This document shows positions 9,151 to 18,639 of a stretch of DNA of 64,000 nt, in pieces. The DNA is from Lwoffella lincolnii (GTDB lineage: Bacteria > Pseudomonadota > Gammaproteobacteria > Pseudomonadales > Moraxellaceae), in the NCBI RefSeq assembly GCF_002014765.1, contig NZ_MUYT01000004.1, positions 248,001 to 312,000 of the forward strand. Reading direction: 5' to 3'. A model generated the notes under the pieces. The model was not told the origin of the DNA. It did not search any database and was given only the letters and a program-made list of their open reading frames with translations. Every line of letters begins with the position of its first letter. Positions within the stretch are counted from its first letter, which is position 1. The position numbers and the translations under genes are program-made.

Positions 9151-9372
9151 ATGGATTATGATGACATGCTCACATTGGATATTAAACAAACGTTAGCAGG
9201 GATTAGTCGCATGATAAAAAAATGTCTTATCTACTTTTTTATCATGTTAATCCTAAACTTTGTGCTATTTGGTTTACTCAATGGGTTTTCTCTAAGCGTA
9301 TTTTTCATGTCATTGGTTATGTCGTTGATTGGTAGTGTGTCATACGTCATGCTTGATTATTTGAGAATTTAG
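9151..9372 (+). CDS. Small membrane protein of unknown function
   Basis: A 73-residue protein with a charged N-terminus (DYDDMLTLDIKQ) and two hydrophobic stretches at about 25-43 and 48-67, consistent with two membrane segments. AGGTGG lies at 9138-9143, seven bases before the ATG. I do not recognise a family. It lies between pal and another unknown gene on the same strand, and may form a two-gene unit with it. Confidence 0.55.
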   Translation: MDYDDMLTLDIKQTLAGISRMIKKCLIYFFIMLILNFVLFGLLNGFSLSVFFMSLVMSLIGSVSYVMLDYLRI

Positions 9373-9441
9373 ATGAGTTTTAGTATCCATCATTAATGGC
9401 AACCATTATTAATGACAAATGTTCAATTTTGAGGTGCATCT

Positions 9442-9813
9442 ATGTCTCATATTTACCTAATCATTTCTGATGATGACATCTTTAAAATTACCCAAGAAAG
9501 ATTTTTAAAGTTTCGTCATATGAATGACCATCAATCTAAGAAGTATGGTTATTATCGATATGACGAAAGTCTTTGTCAGACAATACAAGATGATGTGTAT
9601 TACATTCATCATCAGTTAATTGAACTGCTAGACAATTACAGCAAACAGTCTAAACAATTATTTTTTGCAAGATTTCTTCTGCTCCATAAAAACAATGAAC
9701 ATGACATGTTTCATTTTTCCTTAGAAAAAATTGACAAACATGATTATTTTAAACTAAAAATTTTAGACAATCATTCACCCCTTAAATTAAACACCCTCTA
9801 TCAAATGCCTTAG
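9442..9813 (+). CDS. Hypothetical protein, 123 aa
   Basis: A hydrophilic protein rich in His, Asp, Lys and Tyr, without signal peptide or membrane segment. GAGGTG precedes the ATG with normal spacing, which favours a real gene. No family was recognised. It ends four bases before the convergent rnhB stop, with no terminator hairpin between them. Confidence 0.6.
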   Translation: MSHIYLIISDDDIFKITQERFLKFRHMNDHQSKKYGYYRYDESLCQTIQDDVYYIHHQLIELLDNYSKQSKQLFFARFLLLHKNNEHDMFHFSLEKIDKHDYFKLKILDNHSPLKLNTLYQMP

Positions 9814-9817
9814 GGAT

Positions 9818-10834
9818 TTAATGGGACTTACGATACAAGCAAATGGGAGCGAAGCTACGCCGATGCTCTGGTAGTATGCCATGCTCAGCAATCGCAAGCA
9901 GGTGGGCTTGGGTTGGATAACCTTTATGTTTGTCAATCAAATACTGAGGATAACGCTTGGCTAAGACCAGCATCTGCTTATCTCGACTGACTTTGGCTAA
10001 GATGCTGGCAGCAGCGATGCTACTATGCAACATATCACCTTTGATAATGGCTTGCGGACATAGCTGACTGACTGACCAATCATAAGTCTGTATCAGTGGT
10101 TGCCATAAGTGATGGTGGTCTGCCATCATTAATGATGGTAAGCGATTGCCATCAACCAATGGCTTGATTTGTAGTCGCTTTATGATGCTTTTGTCGCCAA
10201 CGCCACCACCATCACCATATCCATAGACATCATAGACACCAGCACTGATTTGCTTAAGCATCGTATCACTTGCCAACTGCATTGCTAATAATGATGCTTG
10301 CAAAACATTAATGCCATCTATCACCACTGCTGGCACATCAACCAGCACATACCCAATGGCGGTGTCTTGTATGGCTTGAGCATATTGCTCACGACGTTTG
10401 GCAGTCAATTTTTTTGAGTCGTTAAGCCCTGCCAATGGACTGCTCTTAAAGTTAATGTCATCAGATAATTGAACAAACGTACCCGATAATATGGTTGGCA
10501 ACAGCACCGCTGACACCATGACTCCACCAAGCAATGGGCCTCTACCTGCTTCATCAATGCCAATGCTCAACGTGTGTGTGTTTGGCATATTCGGGCTTTT
10601 ACCATCAATAAAACTGGATTTTGGGCTGTTAAGCTCCTTTTGTAGTCTGTTTGGATAAAGATAACCTGTGATGCTGATTTGGTCAGTTTCATACTCAGAT
10701 GCGACATGAGTGATGCTGTTCACCATATCAGCCGTGTACAAACCATATATGGCATTGACCTGCTCAAAGGTTAGGTGTTCATCTGTGATTAAAGGGCCTA
10801 GAACCACTTGCTTGTTCAATATGGCGACTCCCAC
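9818..10834 (-). CDS. rnhB: Ribonuclease HII with N-terminal extension
   Basis: Cleaves the RNA strand of RNA-DNA hybrids and starts removal of single ribonucleotides from DNA. The RNase HII domain begins at about residue 89 with SIGIDEAGRGPLLGG, which carries the first catalytic Asp-Glu pair. Further blocks are GLNDSKKLTAKRRE, the KGDMLHSSIAAASILAKVSRD region, and HKGYPTQAHLLAI. The open frame begins with GTG at 10834, overlapping the end of hrpA by 19 bp, giving 338 residues. Common RNase HII proteins are near 200 residues. An internal ATG at 10588 would give 256 residues and start just before the domain; the true start is uncertain. Confidence 0.93.
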   Translation of the reverse strand: MGVAILNKQVVLGPLITDEHLTFEQVNAIYGLYTADMVNSITHVASEYETDQISITGYLYPNRLQKELNSPKSSFIDGKSPNMPNTHTLSIGIDEAGRGPLLGGVMVSAVLLPTILSGTFVQLSDDINFKSSPLAGLNDSKKLTAKRREQYAQAIQDTAIGYVLVDVPAVVIDGINVLQASLLAMQLASDTMLKQISAGVYDVYGYGDGGGVGDKSIIKRLQIKPLVDGNRLPSLMMADHHHLWQPLIQTYDWSVSQLCPQAIIKGDMLHSSIAAASILAKVSRDKQMLVLAKRYPQYLIDKHKGYPTQAHLLAIAEHGILPEHRRSFAPICLYRKSH

Positions 10835-13800
10835 AGTTTTTTAAGCCGTTTGCCAGACACTGGCGTGTGGGTTTTCATCGGTTGGGCAAACAGCTGAATG
10901 CGGTATTCTTCCACCAACCAACGGTACTCGCTAATGGCAGGGTCATCGGCTCGCCCTGCCAGTCGCTCCATATGTTCATCTAACGCATACACCGCATCGA
11001 CATCGCCCTCTAAATTATGTGGCAAGCGTTCTAGCCGAATTTCCAAGGCTTCAAGGTATCTGGGGTATTGTTGCCACCTGTCATACGCCATGCGATAGAC
11101 AAAATCAGCCAAATGCAAGTCATCTAGCTGGTCTTCGATGTCATCTATCGACTCAGCAAACACATCACGGTCTAGCATCAACAAGGTTTGGCGAATGCGT
11201 TGCCAACGAGTATAGACTTCTTTTAACAGTTTTAACACCGTTTGTCCCATTGGCAAAAAGGCATTGAGTACCGCTTTTTTGCTTTGTTCATATTGAGCTT
11301 GGGTCAATGGCAAATGACTTGCCAGCTGATACAGTCTGTCATCAATGGATTGTGGCAAGACATCATCATGAATAAATTTGGCGACTTGTGTCTGAGACAT
11401 GCCATCTGATGCACCGCCTGATGCACCACTTAGGCACGCATCTAAAGTGGCATCAATGACGATATTTTTTAGCTTATCAAGCTCACCCAATGGGGCAAAC
11501 GCCAGCTTAAACGACTTGTCAATCTGACTGGTGAGCTGTTTTTGTTTTGCCCCCAAATTCCTTTTGATTAAGGTCAATACCCCTTGACGGTGGGCATGTA
11601 ACGCAACATTTAAATCAGTGAATTGATGAATGGACACCGCCATGCCAGCATCATCACTCACTAAGGCAGAAAACTCTTTCATCACCACGCCTGCACGGTG
11701 ACGGATAATGGCAAATTTAAAATGCTCAGGAAAGTCATCATGTCGCCCTGCCTGCTCATGCACCGCTTGGCTGGTTTCGCTGGCATGGCGAATTTGTAGG
11801 GTTTGTAAGTCTCGCCCTTTTTCGATTAGGCGGTTTTTGTCATCGACCACACAGATTTGTGGTTGCAAATATCGGTCTACTTTGCTGGAATCAAAGTCTT
11901 TTGGGGTGACTGCGATGCCACGACTGTTCAGGGCTTGACATAGCTGGTTTAGCAAACCTTGCTGATGATTATGCTCCAGTTCATCATACAATTCATCAGC
12001 AGTATCAGGAATGGGAACAATTTGACGACGAATCTCTTTAGGCAAAGATTTTAATAACTGCAACACCAATTCATATCGCCACCCTGCAATGCCCCACAAA
12101 AGCTCAACAGCATCTAATTGTGGTAAGGCAGCCAATGGCACACGAATGCTCACACCGTCATCATCACTGGCAGGGTCAAACACATAAGTTAAGGGCAATC
12201 TTAACTCCCCCAACTGCCAATTCTCAGGAAAATCGCCTGTGGTTGGTGCGGTTTGGGTCAGAACATCATCATCAGTAAAAAACAAAAACTGGCTGTCTTT
12301 GGCTTCAATTTCTGCCCGCCAGTCTTCAAATGTCTTACGACTGGCAACATGTTGTGGGATTTTACGGTCATAAAATTGATACAACGCTTCTTCATCAACC
12401 AACAAATCTTTGCGTCTAAGCTTGTCTTCAATGCGAGCAACATCGGCAATCTTATCCATATTATGCTGTAAAAAAGGGGGATTCCGACCATAATCACCAG
12501 TGACCAACCCATCTCGAATAAAAATTTCACGAGATTCGGTCAGATTGACCTGTTCATAATTGGTGAGCTGTTTGCCCACAATAATCAAACCAAACAAGCT
12601 GATTTGAGCATAAGCTTGCACCTTGCCTGTTTTTTTTGACCAATGTGGTTCATAGTAATGATATTTTAGCAACTCACCTGCTGTTGAAAGTATCCATTCA
12701 GGCTCAATCTTGCCAAGGGTTCGCATATAGACTTGCGATGTCTCCACCACTTCAAACGCCATCACCCAGGGCGGATTTTGCTTATACAACACACTGGCAG
12801 GAAAAATACGAGTTTTTTGTTGCCTTGCTGCCAAATACTCACCACGAGTATCCGTCTTATGGGCAATAAAGCTTAATAGGCCTGTCAATAACGCACGATG
12901 CAAATTGGCATAATGTAAGGCTCTTGGGTTATCTTTATCATTCGTTTTGTCATTGGCTTTATGATTGGTTTTGTCATTGGCCCTGACCTTGACAGGATTG
13001 TCTTGGGTCTGTTGGGTTAATAAAGCCATGATATCAGTACCGTCATCATGGCTGTGGTCAGTTTTACCATGAGGATTGTTTAACAGACGCAAATCTGCCA
13101 CCATCTGTGTCAATTGGCCATGGGTTTTTTTCCATTCTCTGAGCCTTGGAAAGCTTAAATAATGCTTTTTGGCAAACTTTTTGATTTCATTATTAGACAA
13201 GCCGTTATCATCATTGGCAAATATCGCCTGCCAAAGTTTCAGATAAAATAAAAAGTCCGAATCTTCCACTCGGAACAGGGCATGTTTTTGGTCGGCTTGG
13301 GTGCGTTTATCCGATGGGCGTTCTTTTGGGTCTTGCACTGCCAACGCTGACACGATGATGAGCATTTGGGGAAGGCAATCAAACTCTGCCCCTGCCACCA
13401 ACATGCGGGCAAGTCTGGGGTCAATGGGCATGCGTGCCATTTTTTTACCAATGTCAGTCAGTTGAATGTCATCAAGCGTCTGCTGACGCTTGGATTGATG
13501 ACGGCTGTTTTTATTGGCAATGGTTTTATTGGCAATGGTTTTATTGGCAATGGTTTTATTGGCAATGGTTTTGATTGCTCCAAGTTCATCAAGCAGTTTT
13601 CGCCCATCATTGACCAAGCGACCATCTGGCGGTTCAATAAAATCAAAGTCATCTACCGACCCAAGCCGTAAATTTGCCATCTGTAGCATCACAGATGCCA
13701 AATTGGTTCGCAAAATCTCAGGGTCAGTAAACACAGGACGAGATTCAAAGTCTTCTTGAGCATACAAACGAATGCACACACCAGGGGCAACACGCCCACA

Positions 13801-15138
13801 ACGACCTTTTCGCTGATTGGCGGCCGCTTGGCTAATTGCTTCAATGGGCAGTCTTTGTATGCGTGAACGATGTGAATAGCGAGAAATGCGTGCAAATCCT
13901 AAATCAATCACATAACGGATACCTGGCACGGTTAAGGCAGTCTCTGCCACGTTGGTGGCGATGACGATGCGTCTGCCCCCTGATGGGTTAAAAATGCGTT
14001 GCTGCTCACGATAACTTTGCCGTGCATATAAAGGCAATACTTGCGTGTGCTTAGGTCCATGTGTCTGTAGCACCTCTTGCAAATCACGAATTTCAGCTTC
14101 TGTCGCTGCAAAAATTAAAATATCCGCTTGGTCAGCATGTCCTTTATCATGGGCATCAGCAAAACATTCTTCCACTGCCGCCACCACCGCACGGGGCAGA
14201 TTGTCTTCAAATTCATCAAAAGCATCATCATCACTGCCATGCACAGGCTCATCAGTCAGTGGGCGATACCGAACTTCCACAGGATAACTGCGACCTTCAA
14301 CCTGATAAACAGGGGCAGGTGTTAACCGCTTAGTTTTAGGGTCATACTGACTAAAATACTGGCTAAACCGCTGGGTATCTAACGTCGCTGATGTGATGAT
14401 GACCTTTAAATCAGGGCGTTTGGGTAACAGGTTTTTAAGATATCCCATGATAAAATCAATATTTAGACTGCGTTCGTGGGCTTCATCAATGATGATGGTG
14501 TCATAACGAGTCAAAAAACGGTCATGCGACAGCTCCGCCAACAAAATGCCATCAGTCATCAGCTTAATCAATGACTTGGGCGAGCCTGTCTCATTAAAAC
14601 GAATCTTAAAGCTCACTGACTGACCCAATGGCTCACCAAGTTCATCAGCAATGCGATTAGCGACACTACGAGCTGCCAACCGTCTTGGCTGAGTATGTCC
14701 GATTTGTCCTGTCAGCCCACGCCCAGCAAGCAAAGCAATCTTAGGCAGTTGGGTGGTTTTACCACTGCCTGTCTCCCCTGCCACGATGATGACCTGATGT
14801 TTTTGAATGGCATTAACCAACACATCAGCAGAGTGACTCACGGGCAAATCATCGTTCAGTGTGATGATTGGCACGCTGTTTTTCCTTGCTTGTACTGCCT
14901 CATGTGATTTGCTGATTTTATCAACAAGTTTGGCTGGCAAATCGTCAAGAGTTAAAGGTGAGCCATCAAAAGTTAAATCAGCTTGATTGGCTTGAGCTGA
15001 TTTTCCCTGCTTTTTACCTTGCTCAAAGTTGCCTTGCTCAAAGACAAGTTGCGAGGCGGCTTGACGCACCTGTTGCTCTAAAAAATGGCGATCTTTGGCA
15101 AGGACTGGGGGAAGAAGTGTTAACACAGAAATAGGCAT
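10816..15138 (-). CDS. hrpA: ATP-dependent RNA helicase HrpA (DEAH box)
   Basis: A 1440-residue DEAH/RHA helicase; E. coli HrpA (about 1300 residues) acts in mRNA processing and rescue of stalled ribosomes. Visible motifs in order: Walker A GETGSGKTTQLPK at 121-133, DEAH at about 217, SAT (ITSATLD), and motif VI QRKGRCGR. These are followed by the HA2/OB region and a long HrpA-type C-terminal domain. The extra length comes partly from low-complexity inserts: FEQG repeats near residue 32, a KTIAN array at about 524-543, and an N/D/K-rich insert near 720. The ATG at 15138 is preceded by AAGAACG. It follows sohB on the same strand by 84 bp and its 3' end overlaps rnhB. Confidence 0.96.
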   Translation of the reverse strand: MPISVLTLLPPVLAKDRHFLEQQVRQAASQLVFEQGNFEQGKKQGKSAQANQADLTFDGSPLTLDDLPAKLVDKISKSHEAVQARKNSVPIITLNDDLPVSHSADVLVNAIQKHQVIIVAGETGSGKTTQLPKIALLAGRGLTGQIGHTQPRRLAARSVANRIADELGEPLGQSVSFKIRFNETGSPKSLIKLMTDGILLAELSHDRFLTRYDTIIIDEAHERSLNIDFIMGYLKNLLPKRPDLKVIITSATLDTQRFSQYFSQYDPKTKRLTPAPVYQVEGRSYPVEVRYRPLTDEPVHGSDDDAFDEFEDNLPRAVVAAVEECFADAHDKGHADQADILIFAATEAEIRDLQEVLQTHGPKHTQVLPLYARQSYREQQRIFNPSGGRRIVIATNVAETALTVPGIRYVIDLGFARISRYSHRSRIQRLPIEAISQAAANQRKGRCGRVAPGVCIRLYAQEDFESRPVFTDPEILRTNLASVMLQMANLRLGSVDDFDFIEPPDGRLVNDGRKLLDELGAIKTIANKTIANKTIANKTIANKNSRHQSKRQQTLDDIQLTDIGKKMARMPIDPRLARMLVAGAEFDCLPQMLIIVSALAVQDPKERPSDKRTQADQKHALFRVEDSDFLFYLKLWQAIFANDDNGLSNNEIKKFAKKHYLSFPRLREWKKTHGQLTQMVADLRLLNNPHGKTDHSHDDGTDIMALLTQQTQDNPVKVRANDKTNHKANDKTNDKDNPRALHYANLHRALLTGLLSFIAHKTDTRGEYLAARQQKTRIFPASVLYKQNPPWVMAFEVVETSQVYMRTLGKIEPEWILSTAGELLKYHYYEPHWSKKTGKVQAYAQISLFGLIIVGKQLTNYEQVNLTESREIFIRDGLVTGDYGRNPPFLQHNMDKIADVARIEDKLRRKDLLVDEEALYQFYDRKIPQHVASRKTFEDWRAEIEAKDSQFLFFTDDDVLTQTAPTTGDFPENWQLGELRLPLTYVFDPASDDDGVSIRVPLAALPQLDAVELLWGIAGWRYELVLQLLKSLPKEIRRQIVPIPDTADELYDELEHNHQQGLLNQLCQALNSRGIAVTPKDFDSSKVDRYLQPQICVVDDKNRLIEKGRDLQTLQIRHASETSQAVHEQAGRHDDFPEHFKFAIIRHRAGVVMKEFSALVSDDAGMAVSIHQFTDLNVALHAHRQGVLTLIKRNLGAKQKQLTSQIDKSFKLAFAPLGELDKLKNIVIDATLDACLSGASGGASDGMSQTQVAKFIHDDVLPQSIDDRLYQLASHLPLTQAQYEQSKKAVLNAFLPMGQTVLKLLKEVYTRWQRIRQTLLMLDRDVFAESIDDIEDQLDDLHLADFVYRMAYDRWQQYPRYLEALEIRLERLPHNLEGDVDAVYALDEHMERLAGRADDPAISEYRWLVEEYRIQLFAQPMKTHTPVSGKRLKKLWESPY
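13513..13572. repeat. 15-bp tandem repeat x4 in hrpA
   Basis: Four perfect copies of attggcaatggtttt, encoding (KTIAN)x4 on the minus strand, inside a loop of the helicase. Perfect identity suggests recent expansion; frame is kept whatever the copy number. Confidence 0.95.
15017..15046. repeat. 15-bp repeat x2 near the 5' end of hrpA
   Basis: Two 15-bp units beginning ccttgctcaaag encode FEQGN and FEQGK in the hydrophilic N-terminal leader. Confidence 0.7.
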
Positions 15139-15208
15139 TGACGTTCTTATGGTATGACCTTGTGATATGTGGCTTAATATGGCTCACATGCTGTTAAAAC
15201 TCACTTTT

Positions 15209-15235
15209 TTAAAACCAACTGGTTAAAACCAACTG
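15209..15235. repeat. 14-bp repeat x2 across the sohB stop codon
   Basis: Two copies of ttaaaaccaactg(g) lie head to tail. The second copy starts exactly at the minus-strand TAA stop of the S49 peptidase gene. Confidence 0.75.
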
Positions 15236-16200
15236 CGTTTGCCATTGTTTAGCTGAGTGATGACTTGTGGTAATTTATCGCTTACCATGTCAATTAAGCA
15301 ACTGGCAGACTGCTCTGCCATGGCAGCAAAGCCAAGTTTTTGGGCAAGCGTTGGTTTTGTCTGCGAATGCAAGACATAGACTTCTTGCGTTTGCATTTTT
15401 TCTAACAGATAAGCATCAGATGTTTTAAGCTCATCAACCAAGCCCAAATTTAGGGCATCCTCACCATACCAATGCTCACCTGTCGCCACAGCATCTAAGT
15501 CAAGTTTGGGACGGTAGGTGGTTACAAAGTGTTTAAATAATTGATGGGTTTGCTCAATTTCTTGTTGAAATTTAGCACGGTCTTTATCATCATTTTCACC
15601 AAATATTGTGACGGTGCGTTTGTAGTCGCCAGCGGTGAACATTTCATATTCAATGTCATGATTTTTTAATACCTTATTAAAGTTAGGAAGCTGAGCCACC
15701 ACACCAATCGAGCCAATAACAGCAAAGGGGGCGGCATAGATTTTATCTGCCACACACGCCATCATATAGCCCCCACTGGCTGCCACCTTATCCACACAAA
15801 TGGTCAAATGTAAGTTGGCATCTTTGATGCGTACCAACTGAGCCGCTGCCAAGCCATAACCATTCACCAGCCCACCAGAGGACTCCAAACGCACCACCAC
15901 TTCATCACCTTGCTCAGCACAACTTAAAATGGTGCTAATCTCTTCACGCAAATGTTTGACCGCTGATGCTTTGATATCACCATCAAAATCAATGACATAG
16001 ACGCTTTTTTTGCCTTTATTTTTGCCTTTTAGGTTATCTTTTAGTGCCTTTTTGGCTTGTTTGGCCAGGCTTTTTTTGAGCTGTTTTAGCCCATTTTTGT
16101 CGTTTTTGGCTGCCAACAGCTGTTCACGACGTTTTTGCTGTTTTTGGTTTAGGTGAATGACTTTAAGCTCAATGGGGGTTTTATCCGAATGAAATAACAT
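15223..16200 (-). CDS. sohB: S49-family serine peptidase, SohB-like
   Basis: A 325-residue S49 (SppA/SohB) peptidase. The C-terminal two thirds match the family: DFDGDIKASAVKHLREE, RLESSGGLVNGYG, the nucleophile block DKVAASGGYMMACVADKI, GSIGVV, and GDYKRTVTIFGEND with the probable general-base Lys. E. coli SohB begins with a hydrophobic membrane anchor. Here the N-terminus is a basic, hydrophilic stretch (NQKQQKRREQ, many Lys) and an in-frame TGA lies five codons upstream of the ATG. No anchor is therefore encoded, and its membrane attachment is in doubt. It lies between the antiporter gene and hrpA on the same strand. Confidence 0.85.
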   Translation of the reverse strand: MLFHSDKTPIELKVIHLNQKQQKRREQLLAAKNDKNGLKQLKKSLAKQAKKALKDNLKGKNKGKKSVYVIDFDGDIKASAVKHLREEISTILSCAEQGDEVVVRLESSGGLVNGYGLAAAQLVRIKDANLHLTICVDKVAASGGYMMACVADKIYAAPFAVIGSIGVVAQLPNFNKVLKNHDIEYEMFTAGDYKRTVTIFGENDDKDRAKFQQEIEQTHQLFKHFVTTYRPKLDLDAVATGEHWYGEDALNLGLVDELKTSDAYLLEKMQTQEVYVLHSQTKPTLAQKLGFAAMAEQSASCLIDMVSDKLPQVITQLNNGKRSWF

Positions 16201-16326
16201 ATTTAATTTCCGTCAATTTTCTATTTTTTTAATAACGTTACTTTTTTTAATAACATCACTGTTTTACGTGTTAAGAATTTATGTGTTAAAAACTTTACGT
16301 ATTAGGAACAGCATGTCAGCAACGTC

Positions 16327-16369
16327 GCATTGGGACATTGGAGCATTGGGACATTGGGGTCTGTCCCAA
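16327..16369. repeat. 16-bp repeat x2 with hairpin downstream of nhaP2
   Basis: Two 16-bp copies of gcattgggacattgg(a/g) (16327-16358) run into a perfect 8-bp stem TTGGGACA/TGTCCCAA with an 8-nt loop (16346-16369). On the minus strand this lies 74-97 bp past the antiporter stop. No T tract follows, so a terminator role is only possible. The rest of 16201-16442 is AT-rich with loose repeats of taataac and gtgttaa. Confidence 0.6.
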
Positions 16370-16442
16370 AACCTTAATATGGGGCATCATCAGCATTTTT
16401 ACAATCTTTTTATCTTTACATCTTTTTATCTTTAACCATTTT

Positions 16443-18221
16443 TTAATCAACGTCTTTACTTTGTAAATGCTTTAGACCGATACTGCGAATACTGCCATCA
16501 TCATTCATTTGATGAATGATTAACGCCCATTCACTGCCCAAATCTATCGTATCGCCAACCACAGGTTTGGTCTCTAGCTCAAAAAGCATGTACTCTGCCA
16601 CAGTTTGGTTATTGATGTGTTTTGGTAAGGTAGATTTGGGGCAATCTTGGTCTAGCAAAGACTTTAAAAATGGCAAATCCACCAATTTGGCATGTGGCGA
16701 CACCAACCAATCACCATAAAAGTCATCATGTGATTGTAAATTGATGTTGCTGTCATTACAAATGGTGGCAATTTTTTTGGCATAATCCCCATGTAAAGCG
16801 TACCACACCTCATCTTTGGGCTTTAAGACCGTGTCTGCATGAACAGGTAAAAAATGAGAACCACGCACCAAAGCGAACAGCTGAATGTCATCTGAACTTA
16901 GGCGGTTGGTGATGCTGGTTGGGTGGCGACCAACGGCAAACGCGCCAGATTTTACCACAAACTTATACAAATTAATGCGTTCTTTGTCCGATACCCATAT
17001 CTCCAAATGAGCTTCAGGGTCGTCATTGGTTGGCAATCGCACATTAAAACGACTTGCCATAAATGGAATGCTCATGCCCTGCACAAGCAAAGACAACACC
17101 ACCACACCAAAGGTGATGTCAAACAATAAAAACGCATCTTCTACCTGAGCCATGATGGGTAAAATGGCCAAGGTAATTGGCACAGCCCCTCTTAGCCCCA
17201 CCCAAGAAATAAAACCAATCTCACGGTTTTTAAACTTAAATGGTTTAAGACTTGTGAACACCGCCAAAGGTCTGGCAACAAAAATCATAAATACGGTAAT
17301 GGCAAGTGAATAATACCAGACATTAAGCACATTTGATGGCGTAACCAGCATACCCAACACCACAAACAGCACCGCTTGTGACAGCCAAGCAAAGCTGTCC
17401 ATCACCCTAAGCACATGTTCGGTGGCACGCACTTTATAATTACCAATTAAAATACCCGTCAAATACACTGCCAAAAAACCACTACCACCCAGCAAATTGG
17501 TGGCAGCAAACACGCCAAGACCTGCCGACATAATCAAAATGGCATACATGCCCTCTGCCAATGCCAATTTTGGCAATAGTCTAGACAGCAAATACCCCCC
17601 AGCAATGCCCATGATTAAGCCCACCCCAATTTGCTGCAACAACAACAGCATAAAGCCAGCCATGTTCAGCCCATTAGGGTCAACATTTAACGCTATTAGT
17701 CCTGTTACCAACAAAATTGCTAATGGGTCATTTGCCCCTGACTCTAATTCAAGAGCAGCTTGTACCCGTTCGTTGAGTTTGACACCACCATTTCTCAGTA
17801 AGGAAAACACCGCTGCTGCATCGGTTGAACCAACAATCGCAGCCATCAATAGACCCAGTCGCCAATCTAAATCCATCAGCCAAGTAACAAACAAACCCAA
17901 CACCAAAACCGTGGCAAACACTCCCCACGTTGCCAAAGTAATGGCAGGACGCAAACCCACTCTAAACGACTGAAACGATGTCCTAAGACCACCATCAAGC
18001 AAGATGCACGCCAGTGCTGCTTGCCCAATAAAATTGGCAAATCCATACTCAGCAAAATGAATGCCCAGCACACCTTGCTCACCTGCCAAGATGCCCACAC
18101 CCAAAAAACACAGCAACAATGGCATGCCAAGCCGTGCTGATACCGTACTTGCCATGATGCTAAAAAATATCAGCAACGCACCCACCAGATATAAAATGTT
18201 GATGACATTTAATGAATCCAT
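16443..18221 (-). CDS. nhaP2: K+/H+ antiporter NhaP2 (CvrA) family
   Basis: Inner-membrane cation/proton antiporter of the CPA1 type, 592 residues. About twelve hydrophobic segments occupy residues 1-385. Family signatures include LACILLDGGLRTSF, GSTDAAAVFSLLRNGGVKL with the exchange-site acidic residue, and LELESGANDPLAILL. The C-terminal soluble part (about 400-592) has a TrkA-C-like segment and a second regulatory domain, as in NhaP2/CvrA. The minus-strand ATG has AAAGGAT at a spacing of about ten. Ion preference (K+ rather than Na+) is inferred from family resemblance only. It is divergent from aspS. Confidence 0.92.
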   Translation of the reverse strand: MDSLNVINILYLVGALLIFFSIMASTVSARLGMPLLLCFLGVGILAGEQGVLGIHFAEYGFANFIGQAALACILLDGGLRTSFQSFRVGLRPAITLATWGVFATVLVLGLFVTWLMDLDWRLGLLMAAIVGSTDAAAVFSLLRNGGVKLNERVQAALELESGANDPLAILLVTGLIALNVDPNGLNMAGFMLLLLQQIGVGLIMGIAGGYLLSRLLPKLALAEGMYAILIMSAGLGVFAATNLLGGSGFLAVYLTGILIGNYKVRATEHVLRVMDSFAWLSQAVLFVVLGMLVTPSNVLNVWYYSLAITVFMIFVARPLAVFTSLKPFKFKNREIGFISWVGLRGAVPITLAILPIMAQVEDAFLLFDITFGVVVLSLLVQGMSIPFMASRFNVRLPTNDDPEAHLEIWVSDKERINLYKFVVKSGAFAVGRHPTSITNRLSSDDIQLFALVRGSHFLPVHADTVLKPKDEVWYALHGDYAKKIATICNDSNINLQSHDDFYGDWLVSPHAKLVDLPFLKSLLDQDCPKSTLPKHINNQTVAEYMLFELETKPVVGDTIDLGSEWALIIHQMNDDGSIRSIGLKHLQSKDVD

Positions 18222-18374
18222 GACTGGGGTTTATCCTTTTGTTTTAATGGAGAACGGATTTAATGGAAAACTGACTTAAATGGGTAACATACAAAGGGTC
18301 AAACACATCAAGTAAAACAGCGTTTTTTTGTGTTGCCTATCATAGCATATAATGCCACTGTCTCTTAACTGCTT

Positions 18375-18419
18375 ACGCTTAATTACTTATGCTTATTAAT
18401 TACTTACGCTTAATTACTT
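18375..18419. repeat. AT-rich repeat in the nhaP2-aspS gap
   Basis: The gap 18222-18639 holds a block of three related units: acgcttaattactt, a longer atgcttattaattactt, then acgcttaattactt again. Further cttaact/cttactc remnants lie on both sides. I see no clear promoter hexamer pair for aspS in this gap. Confidence 0.6.
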
Positions 18420-18639
18420 AGGCTTACTCTTGATTGTTTGCTCTTAACTGTTTATTTTATCTCACGTTGACCCATCATTTACCACATTTAACATATTTTT
18501 AACCACAAGTGAAACAGTAAGGTTGTCAGCCAAGCCACAAAAAGGCATAATTAGCCATTAAATTATTTTTACTCGATGATTGATATTCAATTTTATTTAT
18601 CTCAATGTTATTTATCTTGATTTTAAGGCAGTGAATTTT

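Noticed and set aside
13366..13671. Open frame with GNGFIGNGFI repeats on the plus strand
   Set aside because: It is the reverse-strand reading of the 15-bp array in hrpA, whose own frame is fully supported by helicase motifs.
18580..18639. Upstream start for AspRS
   Set aside because: The extra residues are not part of the conserved AspRS start; the MGSQMRTQYCG start has the ribosome site.
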